NCBI RefSeq assembly: GCF_001310225.1 | Contig: NZ_CP012898.1 | Location: forward strand, 372,001-436,000 | Direction of reading: 5' to 3' | DNA from: Pseudalgibacter alginicilyticus | GTDB taxonomy: Bacteria > Bacteroidota > Bacteroidia > Flavobacteriales > Flavobacteriaceae | Length of the DNA stretch: 64,000 bases | Shown: in pieces, positions 36,255 through 44,910 of the stretch | Layout of the letters: every line of letters begins with the position of its first letter | Position numbering within the stretch: position 1 is the first letter of the stretch | The notes under the pieces: model-generated | What the model was told of the DNA's origin: nothing | Seen by the model: the letters and a program-made list of their open reading frames with translations, nothing else | Database searches by the model: none | Made by a program: the position numbers and the translations under genes

Positions 36255-38855
36255 TTATTTTTTAAGGAATTTTTGAGTTGTAGTATTGATATTTGTTTGT
36301 ATTTGCACCATATATAAACCGCTTGGTAACTGAGATACATCAACACCGTTTGCTAGTGCATTTGTTTGCTTTACCAATTGACCATTGATATTGTAAATAA
36401 CAAGACGTTCTACTTGTGCCGTTGTACTAATAAACAATTTGTCGCTTGCTGGATTTGGGTATAGTTTTACTGAATTTGTATTTAAAGATACATCATCAAT
36501 TCCTAATGTTGAATTGTATTCATAAGCTCCTAAATCTATTGTAGTATTTATAATTCTTTCATTACCAGATAGGTCTAAATCACCAAATAAAGCGACATCA
36601 TAAAGTGAATTATCTCCTTGGTCTATGATATAATTTGAAGCAGATGTTGGTTTGTATTCTGCATCTAAATTTAAATTATCAGTAGCCGGATCTAACGTGG
36701 TTAGGTCAGTCGTTGAAAACGTTCCGTAAGTTCCAGCATTTGAAGGTACTGCTGCAATGGTATTTTTAATAAACACATCGTAATAACGTTCCGCACCATA
36801 AGAAATATCTCTAGTTGCTGCTGCTCCATTAACAGTATTCTCCCAAAAAATAGAATTATTAACATTTAGGTTGACACTTCCATTACCTGATGCAGTAATA
36901 GAATTACCATAAGTACCGTTATAATCGTTATTAACAAACGTACTATTGTTAATTACAACATCTAAAGTGTTTCCGTTATTCCAATCTGATCTGTAAATAT
37001 CTAAGGCCGCAACATTAATATCGTTATCTGCCACTAAAACGTTTGCCCAACGTGTAAAAATATAACCGTTTGTACTATCAGATTGCACATAAACCAATCC
37101 TTTATTAACAATTGTATTATTTACAAACTTGGTATTTTCAATAAGTAATCCTCCGTTTAATGTTCTAATTTTAAGCAAATAATCATTAGAATAATTATTT
37201 CGTATTACCGAATTTTTAATTTTTAAGTTATTAATACTTGAACTATTAGGAATAAAGATTACGCCGTTTTCTTCAACACCACCAGATGTAGATGTATCGT
37301 AAATATTTTCAAAAATAATCCCATCAAAAGTCACATCACTAGCTGTTACTTCAAATAAACGCTCCGCATTATCTGTTTTGTTTGAAGAAAAATCACCTGA
37401 AATATCATCACCATTAATATCACCTGTAAAAATGGTTGCATTTATAGTATGAATAGCAGTTAAGTCTCTATCAACTAAAGTAGATTCAGTTCCTGCAAAA
37501 CCTCCAATAATATCTACTTCGTTTGTACTAACAGCTATTGGCGTATTTTTATCTGCTAATGTATATGTTCCTTTTGCGACCCATACAGCATCATTTAAAT
37601 TGGTAAGTGCTAAAGCGTCTGTTACGTTTGTAAAAGCATCTGTCCATGAGCTACCATCGTTTGCGCCTGTTGCATTTGCATCTACATAATAAACTGCTGG
37701 TATACAATTTTCGCTATAACTTGTTTGATTATCTTTAGTCCAACCTGCAACATACTGACCGCTGTTTGCTGGTGGCGAAAAGCCTGCATCAACTTGAATA
37801 CAAGTTAAACTTGGATTACCATAAGCTTTCATCCAGTTTATATTGCTGTTATTACCATTAGCTATATTTAATTGGTATAAAACACCGTTGTTATGACATT
37901 GTATGTCTGTAATCTGCGTATTGGCACTAATATCTAAAGTTTCAATTTGATTATCAGCACAATGCAAACGTGTTAATGATAAGTTGTTACTAACATCTAT
38001 AGTCGTTAAATTATTTGTGTAACAATCTAAACGCGTTAAATTAGTAAAAGCTTCAATACCTGTTAAATCTGAAATTGACAAACCATTGATAAATAGCTCT
38101 GTTGTAGCTTGTGCTTCAGCCACAGAGATTTCAGTATCACCATTTAAATTGATACTATTATTGTTTACTAAATAACTTTTAAAATTAGCATCTGGAATGT
38201 TTACTATTTGATTTAACGCAACACAGTCTTCACTATAAATTGCAGAGCTACCTTTGGTCCAACCTTGGCTGTATATTCCTTCATCTGCTGGTGGTGTAAA
38301 ACCAGCATCTATTTGAATACATGATAAACTATTACCATAGGCTTTCATCCAGTTAATGTTACTGTTATTACCATTGGCAATGTTTAACTCACTTAAAACG
38401 CCATTATTATGACATTGAATATCTGTAATTAGTGTATTAGCGCTAATATCTAAGGTTTCAATTTGGTTATCAGAACAGTGTAAACGTGTTAATGCTAAAT
38501 TATTACTAACATCTAATGACGTTAAATTATTGCTATAGCAATCTAAACGCGTTAATGCCAAATTATTACTAACATCTAAAGACGTTAAATTATTATTGTA
38601 ACAATCTAATCGTGTAATGTTTATAAATTTTTCTATCCCTGTTAAGTCTGAAATTGACAAACCATTAATTAATAATTCACCTGAAAAAGCCTGTGCTTCA
38701 GTAACTGATATTTCAGAGTCACCATTTGTATTAATAGCTGGATTTCCAACAAGATATGCTTTAAAATTAGCATCGGGAATATTTACATTTTGTGCATGTA
38801 TGCTATACGATGCAGTCGCTATTAAAAAGGTTAAAAAGAGTAAAGTTTTTTTCAT
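36255..38855 (-). CDS. Secreted T9SS type-A cargo with duplicated leucine-rich and beta-helix domains
   Basis: 866 residues. Signal peptide ends SIHAQ. Two tandem leucine-rich modules follow: about 23-210 (NVNIPDANFKAYLV...SLDVSNNLALTRLDC repeats) and about 217-385, which begins again with NIPDANFKSYLV and contains NNLTTIDVSNNLSLTRLHC, so an internal duplication of about 190 residues. About 390-780 is a right-handed beta-helix/choice-of-anchor-type repeat region (VDANATGANDGSSWTDAF, FVNNDYNGTYGN). The last 80 residues are a T9SS type-A sorting domain (SVKLYPNPASDKLFIS...TQKFLKK). Probably cell-surface attached and carbohydrate or protein binding. Confidence 0.9.
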   Translation of the reverse strand: MKKTLLFLTFLIATASYSIHAQNVNIPDANFKAYLVGNPAINTNGDSEISVTEAQAFSGELLINGLSISDLTGIEKFINITRLDCYNNNLTSLDVSNNLALTRLDCYSNNLTSLDVSNNLALTRLHCSDNQIETLDISANTLITDIQCHNNGVLSELNIANGNNSNINWMKAYGNSLSCIQIDAGFTPPADEGIYSQGWTKGSSAIYSEDCVALNQIVNIPDANFKSYLVNNNSINLNGDTEISVAEAQATTELFINGLSISDLTGIEAFTNLTRLDCYTNNLTTIDVSNNLSLTRLHCADNQIETLDISANTQITDIQCHNNGVLYQLNIANGNNSNINWMKAYGNPSLTCIQVDAGFSPPANSGQYVAGWTKDNQTSYSENCIPAVYYVDANATGANDGSSWTDAFTNVTDALALTNLNDAVWVAKGTYTLADKNTPIAVSTNEVDIIGGFAGTESTLVDRDLTAIHTINATIFTGDINGDDISGDFSSNKTDNAERLFEVTASDVTFDGIIFENIYDTSTSGGVEENGVIFIPNSSSINNLKIKNSVIRNNYSNDYLLKIRTLNGGLLIENTKFVNNTIVNKGLVYVQSDSTNGYIFTRWANVLVADNDINVAALDIYRSDWNNGNTLDVVINNSTFVNNDYNGTYGNSITASGNGSVNLNVNNSIFWENTVNGAAATRDISYGAERYYDVFIKNTIAAVPSNAGTYGTFSTTDLTTLDPATDNLNLDAEYKPTSASNYIIDQGDNSLYDVALFGDLDLSGNERIINTTIDLGAYEYNSTLGIDDVSLNTNSVKLYPNPASDKLFISTTAQVERLVIYNINGQLVKQTNALANGVDVSQLPSGLYMVQIQTNINTTTQKFLKK

Positions 38856-38985
38856 TGTAATTGAGATTAATATTCAACAACAAAATAACTTCACTTTTAA
38901 AGGTTTTCAATTTGCTTTTTTCTGAATAGGTCTAATTTCTTTCTGAATAAATAATAAAGATTAATCTTATACTTTAAACAAATAA

Positions 38986-39013
38986 AAAAGCCTGCTTAAA
39001 AAAGCAGACTTTA
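38986..39013 (-). terminator. Terminator of the 405-residue gene
   Basis: AAAGxCTGCTT / AAGCAGxCTTT inverted repeat with one internal mismatch; T-run on the minus strand side. Confidence 0.7.
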
Positions 39014-39041
39014 AAAACTTTAGGTTAATAGCGTATATTCA

Positions 39042-40259
39042 TTATTCGCAGTTCATTTTTTGTCCGTAAGGCATTTGTCCGTGAATAATTCCGCCAAATT
39101 GTGAACTACCATAACCACTACCATTGTACTGTTGCTTGATTAAAAAACCTTGTAAATAGCAGTCGTTATTTTTATTTTTTTCTGTGAATGCGCCTTTAAT
39201 CCAACGGTATAAAATACGACCTGTGTATTTGTTTTTTACAATACTCCAGTCGTTAGATTCTATATTTAACTTTAGAAGTTTTGCACCATCTTTTGCAATG
39301 GTTTTAGATACATTTTCTTTAGCAAAACTCACTAATGAAGCATTACTATTCATGCTACCTGCTTTTGGCATTTTTATAGCATCCATAGTTGATTTTGCAG
39401 CAGCATCATAATTGGCTTTTAACGTCGCTTCAAATTCTTTTACAATTGGTTTGGCTCTTTCTAACCAATCTAAATGAAATTGTTGCTCACCTTTACCAAT
39501 CACATTTAGAATGGTAATATCATCTTGAATCATGTATGATGGTACATTAAATGCATGTCCGCCTTGGTGTGATGCGGCATAAATAACAAAAACATCGTCT
39601 GCAATTAACATTCCTCTTACTAAAATTGGCATACCTGTACCAAGTTCTAAAGTTTGCGATCGGTCTGCACCTACTTTAGTTGTAAACATTCCTGAAACCA
39701 ACTCGTAACCAACATAACCTTCTGGTGACATAGCTACCAGTTCTGGTGTTGTTAAAAAGCGTAACCATGCATAATCTGGATCTTGTGCAGGCAACAAGTC
39801 TACATTATCGCCCATGTCTGTCATTTGGCGCCTTATTTTTACGCGATCAACATCAACTGCACTCATACCTTTGGTCATAGCAAACGGGTACGACATGTAT
39901 AAAAAATCATCACTTACTGTATTAGCTGATTTTGGCTTATTAGCGTCTGCTTCTTGTTGCTTTTTCTCAAGATATTTTTGATAGTATAAATCTTGCTTCG
40001 CTTGGTCGTTTGGATACTTTTTAGCTAATTCTGCTTTAAATTCTTCATCGGTATATTCGGTTTTTGACGAACTTTCAGTTGAAGAACTGCCAACCATTCC
40101 TGAAGCGTGTTCCGATTTTGAAGATGAACTGCTCGTTTCTTTTTTATCTAATTTCTTCTCTACTGCTGCTTTTGCTTTCTTTTTAAGCATGTTACCAAAT
40201 TGGGCATGAGAGACGTTGTAGCATAATGCCAAAACGAATAATAAAACTATTTTTTTCAT
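39042..40259 (-). CDS. Secreted or periplasmic protein of unknown function
   Basis: 405 residues. Signal peptide ending NVSHAQ. Residues 20-110 are charged, lysine/glutamate/serine-rich and likely disordered or coiled (MLKKKAKAAVEKKLDKKE, SSSSSKSE, YYQKYLEKKQQE). A folded domain of about 280 residues follows (DFLYMSYPFAMTKGMSAVDVDRVKI, GYELVSGMFTTKVGADRSQ, YDAAAKSTMDAIKMPKAGS). I do not recognise the family. It lies directly downstream of the LytTR/LytS pair (115-base gap), a possible regulatory link, but it may have its own promoter. Confidence 0.8.
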   Translation of the reverse strand: MKKIVLLFVLALCYNVSHAQFGNMLKKKAKAAVEKKLDKKETSSSSSKSEHASGMVGSSSTESSSKTEYTDEEFKAELAKKYPNDQAKQDLYYQKYLEKKQQEADANKPKSANTVSDDFLYMSYPFAMTKGMSAVDVDRVKIRRQMTDMGDNVDLLPAQDPDYAWLRFLTTPELVAMSPEGYVGYELVSGMFTTKVGADRSQTLELGTGMPILVRGMLIADDVFVIYAASHQGGHAFNVPSYMIQDDITILNVIGKGEQQFHLDWLERAKPIVKEFEATLKANYDAAAKSTMDAIKMPKAGSMNSNASLVSFAKENVSKTIAKDGAKLLKLNIESNDWSIVKNKYTGRILYRWIKGAFTEKNKNNDCYLQGFLIKQQYNGSGYGSSQFGGIIHGQMPYGQKMNCE

Positions 40260-40372
40260 AAGAATTGTGTTTAATAGACTTCAAAATAAAGTCCTTAACC
40301 ACTATTCTTAATTTGGTTTTTTCTAAAATTGAGGTTTTTTTTTCTGAAGGAATTTCAGAAATTTCAAATAAA

Positions 40373-41125
40373 TCACATGAACGTTTCCTTAATCACTTCA
40401 AGAAACTGATCGCGTTTAGATTTTGAAATTGGGATGCGCTTTTGATTGTTCATTAATAAATAATCGCCATCGTCTTTAACCAATTCATCAACATATTTTA
40501 AGTTGATTAAATACGAACGATGACATTTAAAAAACATCGCATTGCGTTCTAATTGCTCAACAAAATGCTTCAATGGTTTGCAAATGGTTTTTTGTTTGCG
40601 ATCAATAAGTTGTACGTTGGTGTACATACCATCAGCTTCAAAATATACAATATCATTGTGTGAGGCGAACATGATGCCTTTAGGAATTTCTAAAGCAATT
40701 TTGTCCATTGAGAGTTGCCTTAACGAGTCTCGTAACTTGTTTAATTGGTCATTTAAATTGTTGGCTTTTATGGCTTCTTCAGCTTTTAAAACAGCTTCTT
40801 TTAACTCGGTTGTGTCCACTGGTTTTAACAAATAATCTACAGCCGACAGTTTGAAAGCTTCAATCGCGTATTGATTGTATGCCGTCACGAAAATGATTTT
40901 AAAATCTATCTGGTTTGGAAAATATTCTAAAATGTCTAATCCAGACTGATTTGGCATTTCAATATCTAAAAAAACAACGTCTGGTTTACTGGTTTTAATC
41001 AAATCTACACCAGATGCTAAATCTTGCGCTTCTTCAATGCTAGTAATACTTGCGCAATGTTCGGTTAGCAGGTTGGATAGTAAATGTCTGGCGTGTTTTT
41101 CATCGTCTATAATTATCGCTTTCAT
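40373..41125 (-). CDS. LytTR-family response regulator
   Basis: 250 residues. Receiver domain (1-118) with phosphoacceptor D54 in DVVFLDIEMPNQSG, acidic pair DDE (7-9) and K101-type lysine in YLLKPVDTTEL. LytTR DNA-binding domain (about 145-250) with IVYFEADGMYTNV and CHRSYLINLKYVDEL. Pairs with the sensor kinase whose stop lies three bases upstream of its start, so the two are co-transcribed. Binds two half-sites in target promoters; targets unknown. Confidence 0.95.
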   Translation of the reverse strand: MKAIIIDDEKHARHLLSNLLTEHCASITSIEEAQDLASGVDLIKTSKPDVVFLDIEMPNQSGLDILEYFPNQIDFKIIFVTAYNQYAIEAFKLSAVDYLLKPVDTTELKEAVLKAEEAIKANNLNDQLNKLRDSLRQLSMDKIALEIPKGIMFASHNDIVYFEADGMYTNVQLIDRKQKTICKPLKHFVEQLERNAMFFKCHRSYLINLKYVDELVKDDGDYLLMNNQKRIPISKSKRDQFLEVIKETFM

Positions 41126-41128
41126 ATT

Positions 41129-44062
41129 TTAATGTATTGGCATGGTGATGACCACTTTTGTACCTGCAGCTTCGTTATTTTTGTCATACAAATCGTTGGT
41201 AGTAATGGTTATATCACGTTTTAATTTGTTTTTATAAAGGTGTACACGTTCTTTGTTTGCTTTGGTAGCAAAGGGTTTGTGTTGTTGGTTTGGTCGTTTT
41301 AATTTTTCGGAGTGTGCACGACCAATTCCGTTATCTTCAACCGTAATTTGTAATTTATTTTGCTGAATTATTTTAGCTTCAATATGTAATTTTCGGTCGT
41401 TTAATTTGTGTAGTAATCCGTGTTTAAGTGCATTTTCAACATAGGGTTGAATGAATAATGACGGTACTTTTATTTGATTTGTATTTAACAGATTATCAAT
41501 AGAAATTTGGTATTCCAATTCATCTTCAAAACGAACTTTTTCTAATTCTAGATACAGTTTTAAAGCGTTTAATTCTTCTGCTAATGTAATTTCGTTTTGC
41601 TGGCTGTAATCTAAATAGATTCTAATTAATCGGCTAAACTTCACTAAATACGAGCTTGCCAATTCTTTTTCGTTCGAAATAATGTAATCTTGAATAGAAT
41701 TTAAAGCATTGAAAATAAAATGCGGATTCATTTGCGAACGCAGATTTTCTAATCTTAAATTAGTTATTTTTTTATCTATTAAAATTTTATCAATTTCAGC
41801 AATGCGTTGTGCTTCTTTTTGTTGTAATCTCCATCTAAAATACAACCAAAACACCCCAATAATAGATGTTAAAACCAAACCGTAAAACCAATAGGTTTCC
41901 CAGAATGGTTTTGTTATTATAAAAGTAATTGGTGTAGCAAAAACAGGTGTTTTAGCACTGATGTTTTTAGCTTTAAGTTCAAAAGTATATGTGCCACTAG
42001 ATAGACTATTAAAATTGACAAAGTGTGTGTGTAAAGGGATGTTTTTCCAGCTTGTATCAATCTGCTTTACACGGTATTGATATTTAACATGTTGGTTAGA
42101 TTGAAACCCGTTAGAGTTGAATGAAACACCAATTTTATTAAGGTTGTATGGTAATTTGTAATTGGCTTGTAATAAGGTGTCTAAGTCATTAATGCTTACC
42201 GCTTCTATTTTTATTTTGGATGTTTTAAAAGCCTTGAATAACCCCTTGTTTTTTTGGAGTATATAAAATGCTTTGGGAAAAATTAATACAATAAAATCTT
42301 TAAGGATTAGAAAATCATTTATAGTAGTGTTTAGTCCGTCTTGATCGCTTAAAAATTTTAAATTATGGTCTTTTGTATGGTAGCGATATAAGCCTTTGTT
42401 GGTAGAAACCCATAAAAAAACACTATCCGATTTTAAAGTGTTTATCTCTAAAGGTTTTGGAAGTGAGATTACCGATTTTGAAAGTGTATTATTTTCAAAT
42501 TTTAATAAACCATTGTGTTGTGTTGACATCCAGATTGTATTTTCCGTTTTGGCAATGGCATCAACTATTAAACTGTTTTGGTTTAGTTTTAACTCTAATG
42601 CAGTATATGTGTTTAAATCGTATTTAAAAACACCATTAATATAGGAAACAAAAAGTTTATTATTATTTACTATAGAGGCTTTTACACGATTAGAACTAAT
42701 TACTTTTTTTTCTGATAGTGAAAATGGATTTTTATAAACGATACCTTCTTTATAATTTCCATAAAACAAGGTGTTCTTGTTTATTTTTGAAAAAGTTTTA
42801 GCTACCGCAAATTTGTTTTTTGCATCTATAATTTTATTGGTTTTTAAGTCCATTACAAATGATTCTGATGCATTGATGCTAATTATTAACAGTTGTTTTT
42901 CAATATCGTGAAATAAATTCCCTATAATTTTTTTTCCTGGTAATTGTAATGTTTTAATATGATTGGAGTGGTTGTAGAATAAAAGTTTGCCATCATTTGT
43001 GGCTAATACAAATTGATTGTTGGATAATGCGCAAGAGGTTGTGACTTTAGATTTTATGGCTTCTAACTCTATACGTCTGATGTTTAAATTTGGAGATACA
43101 AAAACGCCATGATCTAAGGTTGTAAACCAATAATTATTGTTGAAATCTAATTCAACATCAGTAATAGATTCGGTTTGAAATAGCTGTTCTTTAAAGATGA
43201 AGGCTCCATTTTTAAAATCATAAACAAATATACCAGAAGTGGTTAAAAACCAATAGGTGTCTCCAAAACTTAAAAGATTATAAATAGTTTCTTCTTTTAT
43301 CTGTTTAGGGGTGGCTAACTTTTTAGCTGTGTTATTAGCCTTATTTATAAAGTAAATAATATTTTCAGAATCGCTTTTGTAGGTTAAGAATATGGCATTT
43401 TTAAAAGCAAATAATAGTGGTGATTGTATGAGTTTAGAATTTTTAATTTCTAATATTGGAATCGTTTTTGTTCCCTCCAATTTATAAACCTGGTGTCGTT
43501 TTGTATCGCTTTCTATATCAGTAGTAAAAGCATAATTGGTTGAAGCATAGTTTGCACTGCTAAAACAAAAGCCGTTAAAAATTTTAGTGGTTTTTTTAGT
43601 GGTTCGGTGTATGTCATAAATGCCTGTTGTGGTAAATAATCGAATGTTATTTTCTGAAATTGCAAAAGGAGACAGTTGACCTTTTACTAAATGACTGGCA
43701 TCAAAAAACAGGTTTAATTTATTGTTTTTTATGTAAAAAAGTTGTCCAGAAATATTGTTGCACCACAGTATTCCGTTACTGTCTAAACTTAATTGAAATA
43801 AAGAGTTACCTTTTTGATTAGGGTGACTAAATCGTTGGTATGTTTTACCGTCATAGCGGTACAAGCCTTTGTTTGCAGCTAACCAAATGTAATTTTCATG
43901 ATCTTCCAAAACGTCATAAAATTCAACATCAGGTAGATTGGACACATCCGCCATATGTTTAAAAACAGGGTTTTGGGCAGCTACTAATTCTAATAGAAAA
44001 AGAGGTATTACAAATAAGATATTTTTAAAAATAAGTTGCATATACATTGAAAAAACAAACAT
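41129..44062 (-). CDS. Membrane histidine kinase with propeller sensor (two-component regulator propeller, Y_Y_Y, LytS-type kinase)
   Basis: 977 residues. Signal/anchor near the N-terminus (several possible Met starts within the first 8 residues); a large periplasmic sensor of propeller repeats (NYIWLAANKGLYRYDGKTY, GILWCNNISG, and others to about 660), a Y_Y_Y-like domain (about 665-735), a transmembrane helix (about 745-765), a coiled-coil, and a His_kinase domain with H781 in QMNPHFIFNALNSIQDYI and ATP-lid ENALKHGLLHKL, VEDNGIGR. It would phosphorylate the LytTR partner. This class senses polysaccharide fragments in some Bacteroidota; here the ligand is unknown. Confidence 0.92.
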   Translation of the reverse strand: MFVFSMYMQLIFKNILFVIPLFLLELVAAQNPVFKHMADVSNLPDVEFYDVLEDHENYIWLAANKGLYRYDGKTYQRFSHPNQKGNSLFQLSLDSNGILWCNNISGQLFYIKNNKLNLFFDASHLVKGQLSPFAISENNIRLFTTTGIYDIHRTTKKTTKIFNGFCFSSANYASTNYAFTTDIESDTKRHQVYKLEGTKTIPILEIKNSKLIQSPLLFAFKNAIFLTYKSDSENIIYFINKANNTAKKLATPKQIKEETIYNLLSFGDTYWFLTTSGIFVYDFKNGAFIFKEQLFQTESITDVELDFNNNYWFTTLDHGVFVSPNLNIRRIELEAIKSKVTTSCALSNNQFVLATNDGKLLFYNHSNHIKTLQLPGKKIIGNLFHDIEKQLLIISINASESFVMDLKTNKIIDAKNKFAVAKTFSKINKNTLFYGNYKEGIVYKNPFSLSEKKVISSNRVKASIVNNNKLFVSYINGVFKYDLNTYTALELKLNQNSLIVDAIAKTENTIWMSTQHNGLLKFENNTLSKSVISLPKPLEINTLKSDSVFLWVSTNKGLYRYHTKDHNLKFLSDQDGLNTTINDFLILKDFIVLIFPKAFYILQKNKGLFKAFKTSKIKIEAVSINDLDTLLQANYKLPYNLNKIGVSFNSNGFQSNQHVKYQYRVKQIDTSWKNIPLHTHFVNFNSLSSGTYTFELKAKNISAKTPVFATPITFIITKPFWETYWFYGLVLTSIIGVFWLYFRWRLQQKEAQRIAEIDKILIDKKITNLRLENLRSQMNPHFIFNALNSIQDYIISNEKELASSYLVKFSRLIRIYLDYSQQNEITLAEELNALKLYLELEKVRFEDELEYQISIDNLLNTNQIKVPSLFIQPYVENALKHGLLHKLNDRKLHIEAKIIQQNKLQITVEDNGIGRAHSEKLKRPNQQHKPFATKANKERVHLYKNKLKRDITITTNDLYDKNNEAAGTKVVITMPIH

Positions 44063-44170
44063 AATATATATTTATAAAATCAAATTTTGATTTTTCTGTA
44101 GTAAGCTGATTTTTTTCTAAAATATAGGGTGATTTCTGTATTAGAGGTATTTGTACAGGTTTAACAATAA

Positions 44171-44197
44171 AAAAAGCGGCAAAAAGCCGCTTTTTTT
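44171..44197 (-). terminator. Terminator of the BON-LysM gene
   Basis: AAAAAGCGGC / GCCGCTTTTT with an AAAAA loop, strong on the minus strand. Confidence 0.88.
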
Positions 44198-44218
44198 ATT
44201 GTTGTATAAATATAAATT

Positions 44219-44593
44219 TTATAAATTAGGAATAATCAATTCTTGATCAGGATGAATAATATCAGGATTCTTTAAAATATCAGAGTTGGCTTTAAAAATA
44301 TCTTGATATTTTGAGGCATTTCCATAATATTGTTTAGCAATTTTCCCTAATGTTTCCCCACTTTTTACAATATGTCTGTGGTAAACACTATCATCCGCAA
44401 CTTTAATGTCAGCTTGAATATCAGAAGGGGTATCGCCTCCTATTTCTTTTATTTTGTCCCAGAGTAGGTTTTTTTCATATTGAGTTTTTGCAGTCCCTTT
44501 TATTTTAAGAACACCGTTTTCTTCTTTCACATCACCATTTTGAATGTTTAGTGCTTCACCTAAATCCAGTACTTGTTGGTATTTTGCTTTCAT
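44219..44593 (-). CDS. BON-LysM protein (Kbp/YgaU-like)
   Basis: 124 residues without a signal peptide. A BON-like domain (about 15-70, VKEENGVLKIKGTAKTQYEKNLLWDKI) is followed by a LysM domain (about 76-123, HIVKSGETLGKIAKQYYGN...NPDIIHPDQELIIP). This matches the small potassium-binding protein Kbp of Escherichia coli in layout; a cytoplasmic role in potassium sensing is known there and inferred here. Monocistronic, between the kinase and rpsA. Confidence 0.9.
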   Translation of the reverse strand: MKAKYQQVLDLGEALNIQNGDVKEENGVLKIKGTAKTQYEKNLLWDKIKEIGGDTPSDIQADIKVADDSVYHRHIVKSGETLGKIAKQYYGNASKYQDIFKANSDILKNPDIIHPDQELIIPNL

Positions 44594-44747
44594 TGTGTTT
44601 TCTTGTTTTTGAATTATTAACGTTATAAATATAGTGAAATTAGACAGGTATTTTGTTTGTTTTTCTTATTTTTTTAGAGAATTAAAAATCAATTGATTAA
44701 AATATTTTGTAGACATTAGGCTAATTTGTTGAAAATATGTATTTTTG

Positions 44748-44910
44748 CACTCCTTTTAGCGAATCATCGGAATGATAGAAAGGAATGAAACTAAAAATAA
44801 AAATAACACTTCTGTGTGTTAATCGCTTAAATCTTCCGTAAACATGCAGAATACAAAACATATTGTAATTTTATCTATAATAAATAAGTTACAATATTTA
44901 ATTATCTTAA
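44748..44910 (+). promoter_or_regulatory. Structured leader of rpsA
   Basis: Downstream of TATTTTTG (44740-44747, a likely -7 element), a roughly 160-base untranslated leader contains TCCTTT (44751-44756) pairing with AAAGGA (44779-44784) around an inner perfect stem-loop ATCAT-CGGA-ATGAT (44763-44776). An AACAC/GTGTT hairpin follows near 44807-44822. The length and folding suggest translational autocontrol, as known for S1 in other bacteria. Inference. Confidence 0.4.
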
